From positions 328,403 to 392,402 of the forward strand of contig JAKJDF010000004.1 in assembly GCA_022706085.1 (NCBI GenBank): 64,000 nt of DNA, written 5' to 3'. The notes beneath the pieces are model-generated. The model saw only the letters and a list, made by a program, of their open reading frames with translations, had not been told where the DNA came from and made no database searches. How positions within the stretch are numbered: the first letter of the stretch is position 1; each line of letters begins with the position of its first letter. This stretch comes from Candidatus Latescibacterota bacterium. GTDB lineage: Bacteria > Latescibacterota > MWCZ01. Made by a program: the position numbers and the translations under genes. This document shows, piece after piece, positions 43,221 through 51,648 of this stretch.

Positions 43221-44147
43221 ATGAAGTCACCCGAAGACACTGGAACGCCGCAAGCGGGAACAAGAAATACCGAAGCTTCCGACAAAGGGGCCAACCACGG
43301 CCGGCCCGCGTCGTTCGAAGATGACGTCCCTCTTGTTCTTGGCGGCCACAGCTTCATCGGCCAGCTCGGAAACGAACCGCGTCCGTCCGAGGATACGCAG
43401 TGCGCAATCGTTGAAGCGTGTCTGGACAACGGCATTTACTGGTTTGATACAACGCATCGCCCGGAGCGTGTCGCTCTGGGAAAGGCGCTCCATAAGCTTG
43501 GACGCAGAGATGAGGCCATCATCATCGCGTGGAATTTCTTCGACGACGTCGGTGTTGGGCCGGACGACAGACTCGATGGGGCAGCGCCATACCAGCGACA
43601 TCATATCGCGCAGATGATGGGGCAACTCCAGACCACCTTAATTGACTGCCTCGTCGTTCACCCCGTCGCGGGCGGAGAGGCGGTCAACGCAGCGCAACTG
43701 GAACTTGCACTCGAATGGCAGAAAGATGGGTACGTGGGCATGCTTGGAACATGGGAGCCGGGCGAGGATGCCCTCGAACGCTTTGGAATGGAAAACCCGT
43801 ACGATTTCATGGTGCGCCCTCTCAACGTGGCAACGCCGACCGCGGGTCCCGCATTCGCGGCGGCGAAGCGCCTTGGCTGGCACACCCTCGCCGCGTCCCC
43901 CTTCGTCCGTGGATGGCACCTTGACAGTCTCGTCGCGGCCGCCCGCATGTCGTGGCGTGGAAGCGAATCTGACCTGCGCCGCCGGCTCGCGGACCACATG
44001 TTGAGGTACTCGCTTTTTCACCCGAACGTTGATCGAGTGATCACCGCGATGCGGCGCGTCGAGTGGGTTACGGCTAACGTGGAAAGCGTTCGCAGGGGCC
44101 CTCTGACGACATCCGAACGGCAATGGCTTGACTCGATTTCGTCTTGA
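43221..44147 (+). CDS. aldo/keto reductase-fold protein lacking the catalytic Tyr
   Basis: The 308-residue TIM-barrel protein follows the aldo/keto reductase plan: LVLGGHSFIGQLG (strand 1), IYWFDTTHRPERVALGKAL (normally FDTAxxYGxSExxLG), DCLVVHPVAGGEAV, ASPFVRGWHLD and FHPNVDRVITAMRRVEWV near the nucleotide end. The catalytic Tyr after the Asp is absent (RP instead) and the conserved Lys strand reads IIIAWNFFDD, so normal carbonyl reduction is doubtful. About 35 polar N-terminal residues precede the barrel. ATG 43221 with GGAGGT. Confidence 0.7.
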   Translation: MKSPEDTGTPQAGTRNTEASDKGANHGRPASFEDDVPLVLGGHSFIGQLGNEPRPSEDTQCAIVEACLDNGIYWFDTTHRPERVALGKALHKLGRRDEAIIIAWNFFDDVGVGPDDRLDGAAPYQRHHIAQMMGQLQTTLIDCLVVHPVAGGEAVNAAQLELALEWQKDGYVGMLGTWEPGEDALERFGMENPYDFMVRPLNVATPTAGPAFAAAKRLGWHTLAASPFVRGWHLDSLVAAARMSWRGSESDLRRRLADHMLRYSLFHPNVDRVITAMRRVEWVTANVESVRRGPLTTSERQWLDSISS

Positions 44148-44187
44148 ACCTGACGGCAGTATTGACCTCCAACAGACGAGGCACATC

Positions 44188-45777
44188 ATGAAGTGCAGAG
44201 TTGTCAGTATGAACGAATGGCTCTACCCGGACATGGCGGCCGGAGTTTCACAGCCAAAAACCATCGTTCTGCACGCGGCAAGGGGAACGCGAACCGGTTT
44301 TCAGGTTCTCCTCAAACCTACGCCGACGGATGGGGAGTTCCGTGTCATTACCGAATCTGACGCCTCTGATGCCCCTGCACCCGATCTGTATCAGCTCGTT
44401 GACGTGATGGTGGAGCGGAATACTGGTCCAGTTGGCTTCATCGCGAAGGAAGGAGAATCTGCCGATGGATACACGACCCGCCTGGCGCCTTTCAGAGTAT
44501 ATGATGCAATGAAGCCGTTTTGCTCAGGCGCAACGAAGCGTAAGGAGGTGGAAGCACTTTTCGTGGTCTGGCGTATTCCGGAGGACGCGGAGCCGGGCAC
44601 GTACACGAGCAGAATACGAGTGACAATAGGCAAGCAATCGCTCGCATTCCCCGTGAAATTGACCATACACGCCGCCACCGTCCGTGATCCAGGTACGTTC
44701 AGCCTCACAAACTGGTTCAGTCTGGATGCCATGGCATCCAGACACGGCATCACACCATGGACAGAAGCGCACTGGCGAATGATCCGGCGGTACGGCGAGC
44801 TGATGCGACGGGGTCGCCAGACGCATTTCTGGATACCGATGGGGTACATTGGTATCAAAGAGGGACCTGAAGGCCTCTTTTCGTTCGATTTCGGGAAAGT
44901 GGAGCGCCTCATCCGCACCTTTCTGAAGCTGGGGTTCACCGGCATTGAAGGCGGCCACGTGGCGGGACGCACGGAATTCCACGCGCCCAATTTCGTGCTT
45001 TCCACCAACGACAAAGTGAACGCGGTCTCCCGGGAGGGGTACAACTTCCTCGCGCAGTACCTGCCTGCCTGGCGGGATTTCCTCTGCCGCAACGACTGGC
45101 TCGACATCGTCGTCCAGCATGTCGGCGACGAACCAACCGAGAAATCGATGGCGGATTACCGCGTTATCTCCGGCATAGTACGGAAATTCATGCCAGGCAC
45201 GCCGATCATCGACGCGGTGGAGCTTTCTGAACTCGCGGGCGCAGTAGATATCTGGGTGCCCAAGGATGACTACTACGAGAAACACCGCGACGAGTTCGAG
45301 TTCTTCCGGCGCCACGGCGACACAATCTGGTGCTATACCTGTTGCTTCCCGGGCGGGTATTACATGAACCGCCTGCTCGATATGCCGCTTCTTCGCACGC
45401 GTTACATTCAGTGGGGCTGTTTCAAATACGATCTCCCCGGGTTCCTCCACTGGGGCCTCAACCACTATCGCCACGATCAGGACCCGTTCGAATCCAACTG
45501 CCCGGACCACGGCGGAGGAAACAACCTTCCGCCGGGCGACACTCACAACGTGTACCCTGGGGACGACGGCCCCTGGGGCAGCGTACGACTGGAAGCGCAG
45601 GCCGCGGGAATTGAGGACTACGAGCTGTTACGGCAACTGAAGGAAACAAACCCGGAGGCAGCCCTGAAGATCCTGTCTTCGTGCTTCCGGGGGTTCAGGG
45701 ATGCGGACGAGAACCCGCAGCGTTTCGCCGCGGCCCATCTCAATCTTCTCAAGGCCGTCTCGGTCGCAACGGATTGA
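44188..45777 (+). CDS. GH123-like glycosidase (DUF4091)
   Basis: The 529-residue protein has an N-terminal beta-sandwich (VLHAARGTRTGFQVLLKP..YTSRIRVTIGKQSLAFPVKLTIH) and a GH123/DUF4091 TIM barrel with the catalytic-type acidic pair (VQHVGDEPTEKSMADYR). Also present are IDAVELSELAGAVDIWVP, the aromatic floor TIWCYTCCFPGGYYMNR..FLHWGLNHYRHDQDPFE and YPGDDGPWGSVRLEAQAAGIEDYELL, the C-terminal hallmark. Characterised GH123 enzymes are beta-N-acetylgalactosaminidases; substrate here is not proved. No signal peptide. ATG 44188, 40 bases after the AKR-like gene. Confidence 0.83.
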   Translation: MKCRVVSMNEWLYPDMAAGVSQPKTIVLHAARGTRTGFQVLLKPTPTDGEFRVITESDASDAPAPDLYQLVDVMVERNTGPVGFIAKEGESADGYTTRLAPFRVYDAMKPFCSGATKRKEVEALFVVWRIPEDAEPGTYTSRIRVTIGKQSLAFPVKLTIHAATVRDPGTFSLTNWFSLDAMASRHGITPWTEAHWRMIRRYGELMRRGRQTHFWIPMGYIGIKEGPEGLFSFDFGKVERLIRTFLKLGFTGIEGGHVAGRTEFHAPNFVLSTNDKVNAVSREGYNFLAQYLPAWRDFLCRNDWLDIVVQHVGDEPTEKSMADYRVISGIVRKFMPGTPIIDAVELSELAGAVDIWVPKDDYYEKHRDEFEFFRRHGDTIWCYTCCFPGGYYMNRLLDMPLLRTRYIQWGCFKYDLPGFLHWGLNHYRHDQDPFESNCPDHGGGNNLPPGDTHNVYPGDDGPWGSVRLEAQAAGIEDYELLRQLKETNPEAALKILSSCFRGFRDADENPQRFAAAHLNLLKAVSVATD

Positions 45778-45849
45778 CACGCCTCCTCTGGAAGAGGTTG
45801 ATGCGGACCAAACGGAAAGCGACACGTCCCTGTACGCAAAGGCTCTCAC

Positions 45850-47067
45850 GTGAACCATGATAAAGCGGTCCTGCGCGATCTCGCACGGCGCTATGTGGAG
45901 GTGTGTTCGCGGCCGGAACAGGACATCCGGCGCGCGTTGTGGAGAACGCACAACAGCCTCAAACCGACGCGTCCGTTGATATACGTCCGGGCGTTCGCGT
46001 GGAGCGAGATGCCTGACTCCCAGTGCGCGATCAGCGATCCTTTCCTGCGGCACTTCGAGGACGTATTCCGCCAGAGGCTTTTCTGGAGTACGCTGGACGA
46101 TGATTCGGTATTCGAGCCGTGGGTCACGCTTACCGCATGTTACCGTTGCACCGGCTGGGGCGCGTCGGGTGCACGAAATTTCTCGAAAGAACCGAGGGGT
46201 TCGTTCAAGGTGGAGTACCCACTGAAGAGCCTGGGAGACGTATCCCGACTCCGCACGCCGGTCCATTCCATCGACGAAGAAGCCACGGCAGTCCATTATG
46301 AACGCCTCGCGGAGGTAATCGGCGACATCATCCCCATCAACGTGGAGAGAGCACCGGCATACCGGATGTGGTCGGGCGACATTTCCACCGACCTCGGCTA
46401 CCTCCGCGGTATCGAGCACTTCATGGTGGACATGGTAGATAACCCCGAAGGCCTTCACCGCCTCGTGAAGTTCCTGTCCGACGGCGTTTTGAGGACCCAT
46501 GAAGAGGCGGAACACGCGGGCGATTGGGGGCTTTCGGCACACCAGAACCAGGCAATGCCGTACGCAGAGGAGCTGCCCGACCCTGCTGCCAACGTCAACG
46601 GGGTGAAGCGTTCGCAGCTCTGGGGTTACATGGCGGCACAGGAATTCACGGCTGTTTCCCCCGCGATGCACGATGAGTTTCTCCTGCAGTATCAACTCCC
46701 CATCCTCAGCCATTTCGGGCTGGTCGCCTACGGTTGCTGCGAGGACCTGACGCACAAGATTAACATGCTCCGCCAGATTCCGAACCTGCGGCGCATCGCG
46801 GTCTCCCCTTTTGCGAATGTGAAAGCTTGCGCGGAGCAGATCGGTCAAGATTACGTGCTGAGTTACCGCCCGAGCCCCAGCGATATGGTCGGGTACGGTT
46901 TCGATGAGTCCCGCGTACGTACGATTCTGTCGCAGGACCTCATTGCCTGCCGTGGTTGCCACGTGGACATTACCCTGAAGGACGTGGAGACGGTTCAGTA
47001 TGATCCCGGGCGCGTGCGGCGCTGGGTCTCTCTGACAAGAAGGGTGATTGACGAGGTCTGGAAGTAG
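45850..47067 (+). CDS. uroporphyrinogen decarboxylase-fold protein, second type
   Basis: The 405-residue TIM-barrel protein is related to the URO-D/corrinoid methyltransferase superfamily (HFMVDMVDNPEGLHRLVKFLSDGVLRTHEEAEHAG, QEFTAVSPAMHDEFLLQYQLPILSHFGLVAYGCCEDLTHKI, RIAVSPFANVKACAEQIG). It belongs to the large non-haem branch common beside glycosidases, and differs strongly from the protein at 14835. A CC pair followed by Glu-Asp near residue 297 may be the zinc site. GTG start 45850. It overlaps the sirtuin gene by one base (TAGTG). Confidence 0.7.
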   Translation: MNHDKAVLRDLARRYVEVCSRPEQDIRRALWRTHNSLKPTRPLIYVRAFAWSEMPDSQCAISDPFLRHFEDVFRQRLFWSTLDDDSVFEPWVTLTACYRCTGWGASGARNFSKEPRGSFKVEYPLKSLGDVSRLRTPVHSIDEEATAVHYERLAEVIGDIIPINVERAPAYRMWSGDISTDLGYLRGIEHFMVDMVDNPEGLHRLVKFLSDGVLRTHEEAEHAGDWGLSAHQNQAMPYAEELPDPAANVNGVKRSQLWGYMAAQEFTAVSPAMHDEFLLQYQLPILSHFGLVAYGCCEDLTHKINMLRQIPNLRRIAVSPFANVKACAEQIGQDYVLSYRPSPSDMVGYGFDESRVRTILSQDLIACRGCHVDITLKDVETVQYDPGRVRRWVSLTRRVIDEVWK

Positions 47068-47918
47068 TGGTACAAAGAACCGAAAAACACAAACGATACC
47101 ATTACGAGAACACGTTACCGGAACGCGAGCAGTTCTCGGACGACACTGAACGGGTGGCCCGCCTATTGCGAACGTGCCGCTCCGTTCTCTTCATCACGGG
47201 AGCGGGAATCAGTGCGGACTCGGGCCTGCCAACGTATCGCGGCGCTGGAGGAATCTACGACGGTTCCACCACCGAAGACGGCATACCCATCGAATCCGCG
47301 CTCTCCGTTGACACGTTCCGGAAACGCCCCGGCGTAACATGGAAATACATCGCCCGGATCGAGGCTGCCTCGCGGGGCCGCACCCCGAACCGCGCGCATG
47401 AAGTGATCGCGGCGATGGAACCACTGTTCGACCGAGTGTGCGTCCTGACGCAGAACGTGGACGGATTCCACGCCGCGGCGGGCAGCACCAACGTGATTCC
47501 CATCCACGGCAACCTGCATGATCTGCGGTGCACGAGCTGTTCGTACCGCACCAGTGTGCCCGATTATGCTGGCCTGGAACTGCCGCCAACCTGCCCCTCA
47601 TGCGGCGCGATGATTCGGCCTGGAGTCGTCCTGTTCGGCGAGCAGCTTGCTGCTTCTGAGGTCGAACGCCTGGTTCACGAACTGGAACTCGGTTTCGATA
47701 TTGTCTTTTCCGTCGGCACTACCAGTGTGTTTCCGTACATCGCGCAACCGGTCCTTCAGGCGAAATCACGAGGCGTTCCGACGGTGGAAATCAACCCGGA
47801 GGAAACCGTTCTTACTGGCGTCTTCGATGTTCACATCGCCGGACGGGCCGCCAATGTTCTTGACGACCTCTGGCGGCGATACCGCGCGGGACACCGGCCC
47901 GATACGAAGGGAAGCTGA
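47067..47918 (+). CDS. Sir2 family NAD-dependent protein deacylase
   Basis: The 283-residue sirtuin has all core motifs: GAGISADSGLPTYRG (NAD binding), TQNVDGFH with catalytic His in IPIHGNLH, the zinc tetrad CTSC..CPSC and GTTSVFPY. It removes acyl groups from protein lysines, giving nicotinamide and O-acyl-ADP-ribose. The N-terminus carries about 30 extra polar residues. The GTG start overlaps the stop of the URO-D-like gene and its stop overlaps the next start (TGATG): three tightly coupled genes. Its place in a carbohydrate operon rather than beside metabolic targets such as acs is unusual. Confidence 0.93.
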   Translation: MVQRTEKHKRYHYENTLPEREQFSDDTERVARLLRTCRSVLFITGAGISADSGLPTYRGAGGIYDGSTTEDGIPIESALSVDTFRKRPGVTWKYIARIEAASRGRTPNRAHEVIAAMEPLFDRVCVLTQNVDGFHAAAGSTNVIPIHGNLHDLRCTSCSYRTSVPDYAGLELPPTCPSCGAMIRPGVVLFGEQLAASEVERLVHELELGFDIVFSVGTTSVFPYIAQPVLQAKSRGVPTVEINPEETVLTGVFDVHIAGRAANVLDDLWRRYRAGHRPDTKGS

Positions 47919-48796
47919 TGGAACCTCTCTACGTTGCATGGACCATGGACTGCGAACGCATCGCCGCCGAATCGCCGCCCGGCGGCCCCGCGACGTGGGA
48001 GTTGAGCGAACGGGCGATCCGCGGTTACTGCGATGCGCTTCTAGCAGCCGGCGCGTTTCCGACGCTCTTCCTGACTCCGGAATGCGCGCGGCGACACCGC
48101 TCGATGTTCGGGGATTACGCGAAGGCAAGCGTTGAACTGGGGCTGCACGTGCATCCCCAGAGTTTCGGCGACCATCAATACGGCAGATACCTCGGCGAGT
48201 ACGACGCCGATATGCAGAGGAAAATCGTCAGCGAAGCAATGGCAGTGTTTGCCGATGCCATTGGGTGGGCGCCCCGTTCATTCCGCGCGGGGAATGATTC
48301 CGCCACCGATGACACCTTCCGTGTTTTGTCCGAGTTGGGATTTTCTGCGGGTTCGGTTTCGTGCCCAGGGCGGCAGGTTCCCAAATACGCTGCCCGGTGG
48401 GAGACGGCATTCCGGTACGCGCACTGGGCACACCGCACGAACCGTCTGGTGCCGGGTGACCTGCCTTTCTTCGAACTGCCGATGAGCACTCACCCGACGG
48501 AGCGCAGCCCTGACGGGCTTGCGCACGAACTGCGCATCGAATGGGGGCCGTTGGAAGACTGGCAGCAACCCATTATCGAGGCAGTGATTGACGACATGGA
48601 AGCCAACCGCGTCGCATTCAAATCGCTGTGTTTCATCACGCACAACACGTTCGCGTACGACGACCCATCAGCCCCGCAGAGCCAGACCCTGAGGGACACC
48701 CTGGCATTCCTGCGGACGTTAGCTCCCCGCTTCACGGTCAGGGCGACCACTCTCACCGAAGCACGCGAAGCGTTCCGAACCATGTGCCCGGTCTGA
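47918..48796 (+). CDS. polysaccharide deacetylase-like protein
   Basis: The 292-residue NodB-fold protein has VAWTMDCERIAAESP as motif 1 (one Asp in place of the usual DD), LGLHVHPQSFGDHQY as metal motif (HxxxxxH-like), FRAGNDSATDDTFRVLSELGF as motif 3 and FITHNTF near the C-terminus. Such enzymes remove acetyl groups from chitin, peptidoglycan or other GlcNAc polymers. No signal peptide, so a soluble oligosaccharide is more likely. Substrate unknown. Confidence 0.78.
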   Translation: MEPLYVAWTMDCERIAAESPPGGPATWELSERAIRGYCDALLAAGAFPTLFLTPECARRHRSMFGDYAKASVELGLHVHPQSFGDHQYGRYLGEYDADMQRKIVSEAMAVFADAIGWAPRSFRAGNDSATDDTFRVLSELGFSAGSVSCPGRQVPKYAARWETAFRYAHWAHRTNRLVPGDLPFFELPMSTHPTERSPDGLAHELRIEWGPLEDWQQPIIEAVIDDMEANRVAFKSLCFITHNTFAYDDPSAPQSQTLRDTLAFLRTLAPRFTVRATTLTEAREAFRTMCPV

Positions 48797-48818
48797 GAGC
48801 AGAATCGCCACAAAACGA

Positions 48819-48854
48819 GAAGGCGAACATGACCTTTGTGTTCGCCTTCCTTTT
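48819..48854 (+). terminator. intrinsic terminator of the AKR-like to deacetylase operon
   Basis: Perfect 11-bp stem GAAGGCGAACA / TGTTCGCCTTC followed by CTTTT, 22 bases after the deacetylase stop. Confidence 0.85.
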
Positions 48855-48872
48855 GCGCAGAACAGAAGTTCG

Positions 48873-49985
48873 TCAGGACGCCGCGAGGCCCCTTCGGGTA
48901 ACCACCGCATGAATCATCCAGCCCACAAGTACAACTCCGGCGACAAACAGCACAAGAAAAAGCGCCACCACATCCCATGCCGGGTTCACGGGTTGTTCGA
49001 ACACGACAAAGCGCGTGCCGAGGTACGCTTCGCGAACGATGGAGCGCATTACCGTCATGATAATGATCGTCAGGCCGACACACGCCGTTCCGGCGATCAT
49101 CACCCATGGTCGTTTTTTACCAAACACTGCCACCAGAATCAGGGTTACAGCCACAAGCGCGAGAAGGACGGCGACACCAAAGAGGGCTGTGGCCACGCGG
49201 TCCTGTCCCATAAACAGCATCATCACGCGTGGGCGGAGCGCAAGCAAGAACCAGATGCCTGTCGCAATCTGAACAATCGTGGCGCCGACGAACGTGAATC
49301 CGCCCGCCCGAACCGCGACCGCCCTGAATTCGGCATCCGACCGTTCGAGCAATCCGATAAACACCGCAAGAAGCCCACCGACCGAAACCGCGCCGGTAAT
49401 GAAGTGAAGAAAACGCGGCGCAAAAATCGAATCCCCCGTGAACGGGAGAAAGCCGCTCGTCCACGAGCGTTGGATTCCCAGAAATCGCTCGGGCATGACC
49501 ATCAATGTCATATTGCTCACATACAAAAACGCGATCACAAAAAACGCCGCGACGGCGACCGCGCCGACGATCATCGTCCGCGGATTCTCGTAGTCTTTTG
49601 AAAGTGAGAAGTAGTAGTGCCCGTAATACCCGACAAGCAGAATCGCAATCACACTGAGCCACGGCCACGCCATGAGAACCGACGATGTGTAAAACAGCGG
49701 GCCGTACATCGCCTGGAGGAAGAGCAAAGGCGGCACGCCCAGAGTGATCGTCATCGCGATGGCAACAGGCAGAACCGAGGCCATTCTTCGGGCGAGTCGG
49801 ACATACATATCCTGAGACCCGCGCGCTCCGCGAACAGCCAGGAACAACGCCACCGCGCCGCCTCCCAGCACGACGTTCATGGGGATGACGTGAAATATGA
49901 AAGTCAGCCCGCTAAGGAACTGCATCAACCAAACGGGTGCTGGCAGGGCAATGGGATCGATGGAAGGGATGACCGTTTCATTCAT
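48873..49985 (-). CDS. cytochrome bd oxidase-like membrane subunit
   Basis: The 370-residue protein with about nine membrane segments is related to CydA. Candidate haem-ligand His residues lie in LTFIFHVIPMNVVLGGG (first segment) and APRFLHFITGAVSVGG. It lacks the quinol-loop GRQPW motif of canonical CydA. Its ATG at 49985 (AGGAGGT) overlaps the previous gene by ATGA, so the two form one complex. Confidence 0.72.
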   Translation of the reverse strand: MNETVIPSIDPIALPAPVWLMQFLSGLTFIFHVIPMNVVLGGGAVALFLAVRGARGSQDMYVRLARRMASVLPVAIAMTITLGVPPLLFLQAMYGPLFYTSSVLMAWPWLSVIAILLVGYYGHYYFSLSKDYENPRTMIVGAVAVAAFFVIAFLYVSNMTLMVMPERFLGIQRSWTSGFLPFTGDSIFAPRFLHFITGAVSVGGLLAVFIGLLERSDAEFRAVAVRAGGFTFVGATIVQIATGIWFLLALRPRVMMLFMGQDRVATALFGVAVLLALVAVTLILVAVFGKKRPWVMIAGTACVGLTIIIMTVMRSIVREAYLGTRFVVFEQPVNPAWDVVALFLVLFVAGVVLVGWMIHAVVTRRGLAAS

Positions 49986-51559
49986 CGCGCACCTCCTGCC
50001 GCAGGAGCGTCGTTTCCGATTGAGGCAAGCCACGCTGCGAGAGCCTGCCGTTCTGTTTCGGGTCCTTCGTAAGGTGGCATGTAGCCGCGCATACTATCCA
50101 GACTGCCGAGCCGCTCGTACGCAACGGACTGGGTCCACCCTTTCACATGCTGACGGATTGCGTTGCGCCCGTCGATCGTATGGCAGTTGGCGCAGTGGGC
50201 CGAATACGCCGCCTCCCCGCGGGCCAGAGGATCCGCACTCAGGCTGTCCGTTGCCACGGAGGCAGTTCGCGCCGGCTGAGTACTCGGGTTCAGCGAAGCG
50301 AGCCACCTCGCCAGCGCCCGCCGCTCGTCAGGATTCCCCACAAACGGAGGCATGAACCCTTTGAGCTGGTCCAGGTACGTCAGCTGGTGCTCGATGAAGG
50401 GTTCCGGCCAGCCTTTCACGAGCAGCCTCACGCCGTTGTACCCGTCAACGGTGTGGCAATGGGCGCACGCGAGCGTGAATATCTCCCGTCCGGCAATCAA
50501 CGCGTTCTGAGGAGTCGCCTTGCTCACCAGCGACCATTTCGCGTTCCGCAGCACGCCCTCCTGCTGGAGCCTGGCGACGTCCCGTTTCAACACCGCGTTT
50601 GAATACATGTAGTCGTAGATGATATACGGCTTGCGCGCCGCTTCCCTTCCAAATTCCGTCACACCGGTAACTGCAAGGCCCAGCACGAGAAACAGGAGCG
50701 CAACCGGCGTGGATACGCTTTGCGGATTCCGGTACGCGATCAGGTATGCGAACGCGAAAATGGTCGCTGAAATGCCCATGCTCAACGCCGCAAAAATCGT
50801 GAGCACCGCAGCACGCCCCATGAACATGTCCTGCGCGAGCGCGGGCAACGTGAAAACGAACCACGCCGCGAAAATCGGCAGGCCGACAAATGCAGGAAGC
50901 AACCACGTGGAAGCGTATCGGACCAGATCGTCATGAGTCTCGCCGGGTGGTTCTCTGGATGCCATCAGAAGAGCATACAATCCGGCAAGCGCAAGGCACA
51001 CGCAGGTCCGGATGAGAACACTCGGAAAATATGACGGGTTGAAAAAGCCTGTCCAGAAGCCTCCCGTTTCCACCCATCTTCCTGGAGTCAGCATGAACGC
51101 CAGGATGCCATTGATAACGATGAGGCTGCCCCACGCCGCCCCGGCGTACGCCCAGCCGATAAACTGGTGCGTTTTTTGGTCCACGCGACTCCAGCCATAG
51201 TAGTACAGCAGGGCTGCCGCAATCTCAACCAGGAAAAGCACCCACTCAATCGCCCAGCCGAAGACGAAATTGTGGATCAACGCTGAGGTGGCGCCCGGAT
51301 GCACAAGGCCGATGGAAAACCAGATGCCGACGCCCGTCACTGCTCCGAACACCAGCGTCGTCAGGACGAAAAACAGCGTGTTCCGCTTCGCGAATGCAAT
51401 GTACTCGGGTTTCCCCTTCCGAATCCCGATCCGTTCGGTCCAGGCAAGAAAAATCCCGCCTCCGATGGCGAAATGCGAGACGAATACGTGGGGAATAGCG
51501 ATTATTGCGATAACGAGTCCCCCGCCCAGCAGCGGGACGTCCCAGAACGGATAATTCAT
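49982..51559 (-). CDS. cytochrome bd-like subunit fused to two cytochrome c domains
   Basis: The 525-residue protein has about eight membrane segments over residues 1-310 with CydA-like HVFVSHFAIGGGIFLAW and FGWAIEWVLFLVEIAAALLYYYGW. Two cytochrome c domains follow with CAHCH (Cys365-His369) and CANCH (Cys456-His460), each with a Met ligand candidate (KGFMPPF, RGYMPPY). The c haems would be periplasmic, feeding or draining electrons of the bd-type haems. This layout is unlike E. coli CydAB. ATG 51559 with GAGGGGAG. Confidence 0.8.
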   Translation of the reverse strand: MNYPFWDVPLLGGGLVIAIIAIPHVFVSHFAIGGGIFLAWTERIGIRKGKPEYIAFAKRNTLFFVLTTLVFGAVTGVGIWFSIGLVHPGATSALIHNFVFGWAIEWVLFLVEIAAALLYYYGWSRVDQKTHQFIGWAYAGAAWGSLIVINGILAFMLTPGRWVETGGFWTGFFNPSYFPSVLIRTCVCLALAGLYALLMASREPPGETHDDLVRYASTWLLPAFVGLPIFAAWFVFTLPALAQDMFMGRAAVLTIFAALSMGISATIFAFAYLIAYRNPQSVSTPVALLFLVLGLAVTGVTEFGREAARKPYIIYDYMYSNAVLKRDVARLQQEGVLRNAKWSLVSKATPQNALIAGREIFTLACAHCHTVDGYNGVRLLVKGWPEPFIEHQLTYLDQLKGFMPPFVGNPDERRALARWLASLNPSTQPARTASVATDSLSADPLARGEAAYSAHCANCHTIDGRNAIRQHVKGWTQSVAYERLGSLDSMRGYMPPYEGPETERQALAAWLASIGNDAPAAGGAR

Positions 51560-51601
51560 AAGCCAGCTCCCCTCACTCGTTCATGACCGGAACGGCTTCG
51601 C

Positions 51602-51633
51602 GGCGGAGGCACGTGCAGGAACGTGCCTCCGCC
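51602..51633. repeat. 13-bp stem intergenic hairpin
   Basis: GGCGGAGGCACGT, 6-nt loop, exact complement. It lies between the bd-like gene and the end of the aminotransferase gene. No T-run; it resembles dispersed REP-type hairpins. Confidence 0.55.
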
Positions 51634-51648
51634 ATACTTCCACGGTTA

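Noticed and set aside
41690-43324. 544-residue open frame on the plus strand
   Set aside because: Antisense of the glycyl radical enzyme gene in high-GC DNA; it also runs across the divergent promoter region.
45480-45500. tRNA T-loop-like GTTCGAATCC
   Set aside because: It lies inside the GH123-like coding frame and no acceptor or anticodon stem surrounds it.
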